A DNA stretch of 64,000 nucleotides from a virus. The first letter of the stretch is position 1. Each line of letters opens with the position of its first letter. A program made the position numbers and the translations under genes. Below are positions 60,698 through 64,000 of this stretch, piece after piece. A model generated the notes under the pieces. That model was not told the origin of the DNA. It saw only the letters and a program-made list of their open reading frames with translations, and did not search any database. Location of the stretch: IMG/VR virus record IMGVR_UViG_3300034071_000286, positions 33,778 through 97,777 of that record; one strand, given 5' to 3'.

Positions 60698-61586
60698 ACT
60701 TGTCCTTTAGTTTATTGAAAAACTCTTCTAGTTCTGCATTATCATCATCGTCTCCAGAATAGCTAGGAGCGTGAGTAGCCTTAAAGGAGGGCGCTCTATC
60801 TTCGTCTAGGCTATCCTCTACCTTAGAAGCTTTAGGGGCGCTAGGAGAGCCTAGAACCTTGGATAAACGGGCTTCTAATTCCTCGTAAGACTTAAAATTA
60901 GATGGCGCAAGAAACTCTTGTAGAGAATACTCCTGCTTCCATACTGCCTCTAGCTTCTTGTCGTCATCGAACAGAGGGCCAGCCTTATCAAACTCAGACT
61001 TATCGTAATTACGATAACCTTCCACCTGACGAATCTTTAGCTTGAAGTTAGCACCTGACCAAAGATCGAAAGGATTGACTGCCTCTTCGTCCTCAAACTG
61101 AGGCTCCATAGCTTCCTTTAGCTTATCAAAGATCTTCTTTCCATACTTGAAGAGATAGACTTTGCCTTCCTTGTCTGGATTACCAGAATCATGGACTACG
61201 TAGATATTGGAAATGAAGTTAAGCTTGCGCTTCTGCTTACGAGCGATTTCCTTGTTAGACTCAATACCGCTATTCCAAAGCTTAGTATTGTAGTCAGAAA
61301 CAGGATCGTTCTTACCAAGAGTGGTTAGTGAGTTCTCAATATACCAACCGCCTGGACCCTTGAAACCATGCTCAAATAGACGAATGAATGGAACGTCTTC
61401 TTCGCCAGGGGCGGGGAGGAAACGAATAACAGCATAACCATTACCTGCCTTATCAGCAGTTGGTTGCCAAAAACGCTCGTCGTCTTTGTTGTTTGATTCG
61501 TTACCAGAAACTTTAGTGAGTTCTTGAGTGAGGGACTCTAGGGACTTCTTACCAGAAGAGGCTTTTAGTTTAGCAAAATCTACCAT
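60696..61586 (-). CDS. 32: Single-stranded DNA-binding protein gp32
   Basis: A 296-residue ssDNA-binding protein for replication, recombination and repair (T4: 301 aa). Matches are DKAGNGYAVIRFLP, FEHGFKGPGGWYIENS, EGKVYLFKYGKKIFDKL, SGANFKLKIRQVEGYRNYDKSEF and the acidic, Asp-rich C-terminal tail that contacts other replication proteins. The T4 zinc ligands (His64, Cys77, Cys87, Cys90) are mostly absent: only the His (H73) remains, and no Cys occurs in the segment that follows. I start at the ATG with GGAG upstream (61584-61586); the frame extends 16 codons further. Next genes are 59 and 33, as in T4. Confidence 0.93.
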   Translation of the reverse strand: MVDFAKLKASSGKKSLESLTQELTKVSGNESNNKDDERFWQPTADKAGNGYAVIRFLPAPGEEDVPFIRLFEHGFKGPGGWYIENSLTTLGKNDPVSDYNTKLWNSGIESNKEIARKQKRKLNFISNIYVVHDSGNPDKEGKVYLFKYGKKIFDKLKEAMEPQFEDEEAVNPFDLWSGANFKLKIRQVEGYRNYDKSEFDKAGPLFDDDKKLEAVWKQEYSLQEFLAPSNFKSYEELEARLSKVLGSPSAPKASKVEDSLDEDRAPSFKATHAPSYSGDDDDNAELEEFFNKLKDK

Positions 61587-61640
61587 ATTAATCTCCGTAT
61601 GATCGTATGTTTGTATAACGGGCATTTGTATCACCCGATA

Positions 61641-61648
61641 TATTTATA
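61641..61648 (-). promoter_or_regulatory. T4-type late promoter before gene 32
   Basis: Exact minus-strand TATAAATA, 55 bases before the start. The leader that results begins with a GGG...CCC hairpin region and a repeated CATACG. T4 gene 32 is also autoregulated through its leader, but the T4 pseudoknot itself is not recognisable here. Confidence 0.65.
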
Positions 61649-61657
61649 CTACTTCAA

Positions 61658-62236
61658 TTAGCCGTAAAAGTCTAGTAATATTTTACGGAATTTATCTTTA
61701 TCATATTTTATGAACGGAATGTATTTCTTTGCCTTTAGACTGATTTCCTCCCACACTGGATCGTATTCCATTTTCCTATCAAAGAACGGAATAGATTCTG
61801 TTAAATCTAAAATTACACAGAAAGTCTCTAAACATATAGCATTTCTCAGATATAGTTTCAAGAGAATAGGATGCTCACCATCCTTACAAACAAAGTTGTA
61901 ATTGAACGGTTTACAAAGATGTTCGTTGGTTTCTTGTTTAAAGATATATGAAAGAGATTGGTTACGTTTCTTCCAAGTCTGAAACTTTAGTTGAGCATCA
62001 TCTGAATATGCAAGATCACGAATCCAAAGCTTCGGATTGTCACTAAGATTAGCAATAAGAAACTCATGGTAATCCTGATTTTTCGCAAGTTTGTCAAAGA
62101 AGATTTTATCCTTGCGTTTGGCAAACGACGCTGCCTTTACACCAGTCTTACCATTATACTTTATGTAGTCATATTCTTTCTTAGTGAAATGGTTTTTAAG
62201 AGCTATGTAATCTTTATAGACTTCAAAGGAGGACAT
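61658..62236 (-). CDS. 59: Helicase loader gp59
   Basis: A 192-residue protein that loads the gp41 helicase onto gp32-covered forks (T4: 217 aa). The key stretch EYDYIKYNGKTGVKAASFAKRKDKIFFDKLAK (in pieces) matches T4 KYDVIKYNWCMRVSDAAYQKRRDKYFFQKLSEK. It is basic, as expected for a DNA-binding protein. Its beginning overlaps the SprT-like gene by 34 bases, and it lies directly upstream of gene 32 as its functional partner. Confidence 0.9.
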   Translation of the reverse strand: MSSFEVYKDYIALKNHFTKKEYDYIKYNGKTGVKAASFAKRKDKIFFDKLAKNQDYHEFLIANLSDNPKLWIRDLAYSDDAQLKFQTWKKRNQSLSYIFKQETNEHLCKPFNYNFVCKDGEHPILLKLYLRNAICLETFCVILDLTESIPFFDRKMEYDPVWEEISLKAKKYIPFIKYDKDKFRKILLDFYG

Positions 62237-62709
62237 TTAATAATCTCACATTCACCAGTTTTCAAATAATTAAGGAATTTGAAGTATAATCCCTTCTCAC
62301 GACCATAAGCCTCTATTTCCCAAGGCTGCTCCCAATAGTCCATTTTCTCATGTAGATACCTGTCACCATGCCATTTCACCATTCTCATGGGTCTGAATAT
62401 ATCTTTCAACTCGCCTTTGGCATACTGCTTGAGATGCACCATCTCATGCGCCAAGGCTAAAAGTGTTTCTTTCTTGCTGAGAGATCTGTCAATGGTTATA
62501 TTGAATACTCTGCTGCAATGGTTATCGTCAACCCAGTCACAGTAACCGTAATCATTGTCGTTTTCTGCAAACTTTTCAAAAATCACAGTTAATTGTATGT
62601 TTTCATATAACTTTCCAGCGCCTAACAAATATTTTGCGTAGAAAACCACTGCCTTTTTTATCACGGTATTCGGTACATGTGCTGGCTTGCCAATTGTTTT
62701 TAAAAGCAT
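62203..62709 (-). CDS. SprT-like zinc metallopeptidase
   Basis: A 168-residue protein with the zinc motif HEMVH (H88, E89, H92) preceded by a long helix, and a WHGDRYL segment followed by QPWEIEAYGRE, a layout of SprT-like phage peptidases. The start is set at the ATG after GGAGG (62707-62709); the frame extends nine codons upstream. A late box lies 29-36 bases upstream. SprT-family enzymes cut proteins crosslinked to DNA in cells; the substrate of the phage form is unknown. It separates genes 33 and 59, which are neighbours in T4. Confidence 0.8.
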   Translation of the reverse strand: MLLKTIGKPAHVPNTVIKKAVVFYAKYLLGAGKLYENIQLTVIFEKFAENDNDYGYCDWVDDNHCSRVFNITIDRSLSKKETLLALAHEMVHLKQYAKGELKDIFRPMRMVKWHGDRYLHEKMDYWEQPWEIEAYGREKGLYFKFLNYLKTGECEIIKCPPLKSIKIT

Positions 62710-62737
62710 ATTGGCCTCCAACAATGGTTTAACCATT

Positions 62738-62745
62738 TATTTATA
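62738..62745 (-). promoter_or_regulatory. T4-type late promoter before the SprT-like gene
   Basis: Exact minus-strand TATAAATA, partly inside the end of the gp33 gene. It would start a transcript for the SprT-like peptidase, gp59 and gp32. Confidence 0.7.
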
Positions 62746-62959
62746 TTGGAAGGCGTGCGCCCCGCTTCAAAACATTTAAATTTTCAGCCTCAAGCTGAAT
62801 CTTGGATTTCATCACTGGGTCTTTCTTGATCCAGTATGCAGCTGTTTCAATCTCAAGATTGTTCTTCTGGCACCAAAACACAACAGCATCAATATATTCT
62901 ATGTTTTTGTCTTTGCAGAGAGATTCTATCTCTTCTACGAAGCTTGAATTTTTAAACAT
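62741..62959 (-). CDS. 33: Late transcription coactivator gp33
   Basis: A 72-residue protein (T4 gp33: 112), smaller but with the pattern of marine T4-like gp33 proteins: IEYIDAVVFWCQKNN, EIETAAYWIKK and a terminal KSKIQLEAENLN...RLPI. The short C-terminal hydrophobic end is the part which in T4 contacts the flap of host RNA polymerase. It works with the late sigma factor gp55 and the sliding clamp at TATAAATA promoters, which are numerous in this window. It overlaps the 60-residue gene upstream by 25 bases. Confidence 0.78.
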   Translation of the reverse strand: MFKNSSFVEEIESLCKDKNIEYIDAVVFWCQKNNLEIETAAYWIKKDPVMKSKIQLEAENLNVLKRGARLPI

Positions 62960-63117
62960 TGTTTTTCATATTCCTTCAATTCCTTAATTCTTCTTTCAAG
63001 ATATTCCTGTATGTGCAAATCATTAGTTCTAAGAGCCTTGTTTCTATTCAATTCCTGTTGTAATGACCACATTACAGTGCTGGCATGTGAATATGAATAA
63101 GACTCTTTAGATTGCAT
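62935..63117 (-). CDS. Small uncharacterised charged protein
   Basis: A 60-residue protein, predicted helical and coiled, with YSHASTVMWSLQQELNRNKALRTNDLHIQEYLERRIKELKEYE (in pieces). I set the start at the ATG 63115-63117, after AAGGAAT; the frame extends 12 codons upstream. It sits where T4 has dsbA, a DNA-binding protein of the late program, but it lacks any obvious similarity. Not recognised beyond that. Confidence 0.68.
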   Translation of the reverse strand: MQSKESYSYSHASTVMWSLQQELNRNKALRTNDLHIQEYLERRIKELKEYEKQCLKIQAS

Positions 63118-63121
63118 AGAA

Positions 63122-63523
63122 TTATTCCTTAATTGTGATTGTTGTGTATTCACCTTTGGTCATATTATAAAGAGTAGAAGCATTGCTTGGAGAAAGGCGA
63201 ACGCAGCCGTGAGAAGCGGGTCTACCCAAAGCACCAACATGAGGAGTAGCGTGAATTGCATAACCACCGCTAAAAAAGATAGAATTGGGCATCGGCGCAT
63301 TGTCGTATTTCTTTGAGTAGTGCATGGGTTGATAGGCATAAGGATGGAAAGTTCCAGTAGGGGTATAATAACCTCTACGAGCAGTAGAGACTGGCCATAC
63401 GTCCATAAGCTCTCCACCGTCATAAACGCTCATAGTCTGTTTACGTTTTGAGATTACAATATCAAAATCAGCTAGAGCAGAAGTAGAAAATAAAATAGCA
63501 GCAACGACTAATAGTTTATTCAT
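63122..63523 (-). CDS. Exported L,D-transpeptidase (YkuD family)
   Basis: A 133-residue enzyme for peptidoglycan crosslinks between meso-diaminopimelate residues. It carries a signal peptide (NKLLVVAAILFSTSALA, cleavage after A18), so it would act in the periplasm. The catalytic motif is complete: H91 in YAIHATPH, then SHGCVRLS with C107. Residues 19-60 are a beta region typical of the family. The start ATG overlaps the stop of the upstream membrane-protein gene in ATGA. Many bacterial relatives crosslink or anchor lipoproteins; the phage role is not known but could harden or reshape the wall late in infection. Confidence 0.88.
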   Translation of the reverse strand: MNKLLVVAAILFSTSALADFDIVISKRKQTMSVYDGGELMDVWPVSTARRGYYTPTGTFHPYAYQPMHYSKKYDNAPMPNSIFFSGGYAIHATPHVGALGRPASHGCVRLSPSNASTLYNMTKGEYTTITIKE

Positions 63524-63726
63524 GAAAGATACCCTAGAATAGCGCCAACTGGACCAACGAAAACACCGATACAGCGAAGAATGAACTTGGCCGTTAAGGG
63601 ATTATCCATCGTGTTCCAAATTGAAATAATATTCATAACCCAACCAACAGCAAATACGAGCCAGATTGCGATTATTGTAAGATAATAAACAGCACCATAT
63701 TCTTTGTGCCCATGATAAAGCGCCAT
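63520..63726 (-). CDS. Small membrane protein, two predicted transmembrane helices
   Basis: A 68-residue protein. Residues 13-34 (YYLTIIAIWLVFAVGWVMNIIS in pieces) and 47-67 (FILRCIGVFVGPVGAILGYL) are hydrophobic helices separated by a short polar loop. The start has a GGAG site at 8 bases. It overlaps the L,D-transpeptidase by 4 bases, so both are likely made together. It could be an inner-membrane partner or an independent superinfection or lysis-timing factor; no family is recognised. Confidence 0.72.
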   Translation of the reverse strand: MALYHGHKEYGAVYYLTIIAIWLVFAVGWVMNIISIWNTMDNPLTAKFILRCIGVFVGPVGAILGYLS

Positions 63727-63742
63727 AATATATACTCCAATA

Positions 63743-63853
63743 TCAGTGATTATGATTCTGCTTGCGCCAGAGCCAAGATGTTAGTTTTAACAATGATTGA
63801 TGTAGTTGATTGATGAAAGAACTATTCCAAAGCCAATGATTATGTCTTGACAT
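63743..63853 (-). CDS. Possible 36-residue His/Trp-rich peptide
   Basis: A short frame beginning MSRHNHWLWNSSFINQ and ending WLWRKQNHNH, with a strong GGGGAG ribosome site six bases before its ATG and a late promoter 31-38 bases upstream. It is enriched in His, Asn and Trp, and it stands at the head of the transpeptidase cassette. No known family is recognised; real translation is inferred from the ribosome site and position only. Confidence 0.5.
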   Translation of the reverse strand: MSRHNHWLWNSSFINQLHQSLLKLTSWLWRKQNHNH

Positions 63854-63883
63854 TTTGTTCTCCCCAAATATGATAGGTTTTTA

Positions 63884-63891
63884 TATTTATA
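63884..63891 (-). promoter_or_regulatory. T4-type late promoter of the transpeptidase cassette
   Basis: Exact minus-strand TATAAATA directly after the tRNA gene (next to its CCA end), 31 bases before the ATG of the 36-residue frame. It would start transcription through the small membrane protein, the transpeptidase, gp33 and others. Confidence 0.65.
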
Positions 63892-63968
63892 TGGCGATTC
63901 CGATTGGATTCGAACCAATGACCTACTGCTTAGAAGGCAGTTGCTCTATCCAGCTGAGCTACGGAATC
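63892..63968 (-). tRNA. tRNA-Arg (anticodon TCT) with encoded CCA
   Basis: A complete cloverleaf. The acceptor stem pairs GATTCCG (5') with CGGAATC (3'), followed by G and an encoded CCA (63892-63895 region). The D arm has AGCTCAGCTGGATAGAGC, the anticodon stem ACTGC/GCAGT encloses CTTCTAA with anticodon TCT, and the T arm contains GGTTCGAATCC. It reads AGA codons, which are common in this AT-rich phage. T4 also carries a tRNA-Arg of this type. Confidence 0.95.
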
Positions 63969-64000
63969 GTTAGATATAATCTACTACGATAGAGAAAAAA

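Noticed and set aside
61587-61634. Upstream extension of gp32
   Set aside because: The ATG at 61586 has a GGAG site, and the extra 16 residues lack counterpart in gp32.
63892-63968. tRNA gene as a phage attachment site
   Set aside because: No integrase, no direct repeat and a lytic T4-like gene set; the tRNA is more likely for translation of AGA codons.

Overview
The window is a continuous late-gene segment of a large T4-like myovirus (tailed phage with a contractile tail). I base this on recognisable homologues of T4 proteins in nearly T4 order: from right to left on the minus strand 48-like, 53, 27, 5 (in pieces), PAAR tip, 25, 6, 7-like, 8, a fibre region, 13, 14, 15, 16, 17, 18, 19, 20, 67, 21, 22, 23. 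A plus-strand block carries 4, an unknown gene, a 54-like tube protein, 26/51 and a tape-measure-like gene. A second minus-strand block carries 33, 59 and 32. The AT-rich sequence, the style of the fibres (GNVGIGT-type repeats) and the DUF4815/S74 proteins resemble marine T4-like phages. No photosynthesis gene is visible, so a cyanobacterial host is not indicated. The host cannot be read from this window; a Gram-negative host is inferred from the contractile-tail spike and the phage's own periplasmic L,D-transpeptidase.

Layout. 1-6020: prohead genes (major capsid, scaffold, protease, small core proteins, portal). 6082-14312: tail tube, sheath, both terminase subunits, tail completion and neck genes, with a GIY-YIG homing endonuclease between genes 14 and 13. 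14314-35956: a 21-kb fibre region of eight Asn/Ser/Thr-rich fibre genes separated by small genes. The fibres share repeat modules but end in different C-terminal domains (S74 chaperone, C1q-like, 'TWTP' type and others). 35979-56113: large fibre/baseplate structural proteins, then wedge, spike and hub genes. 56164-60670 (plus strand): head completion, tube initiation, a tail-assembly chaperone with a predicted -1 ribosomal frameshift, and a tape-measure-like protein carrying two peptidoglycan-cleaving domains. 60696-63853 (minus): ssDNA-binding protein, helicase loader, SprT-like peptidase, late transcription coactivator, small proteins, an exported L,D-transpeptidase and a small membrane protein. 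A tRNA-Arg closes the window.

Regulation. Copies of the T4 late-promoter box TATAAATA (or AATAAATA) stand before many transcription units, and the coactivator gp33 that T4 needs for such promoters is encoded at 62741-62959. Two oppositely directed late boxes are interleaved at 56123-56150 and start the two arms of the virion gene map. A terminator at 60669-60697 ends the convergent units, and a second one at 15635-15661 is followed at once by a late promoter.

There is no stretch longer than 300 bases without a gene. Genes are packed with overlaps of 1 to about 35 bases, so translational coupling is likely throughout. The most notable observations are the frameshift signal at 58503-58572, the spike protein split into separate OB-fold and beta-helix genes without a lysozyme domain (with cell-wall cleavage apparently moved into the tape-measure-like protein), the L,D-transpeptidase cassette, and the codon-diversified repeats in the fibre genes.
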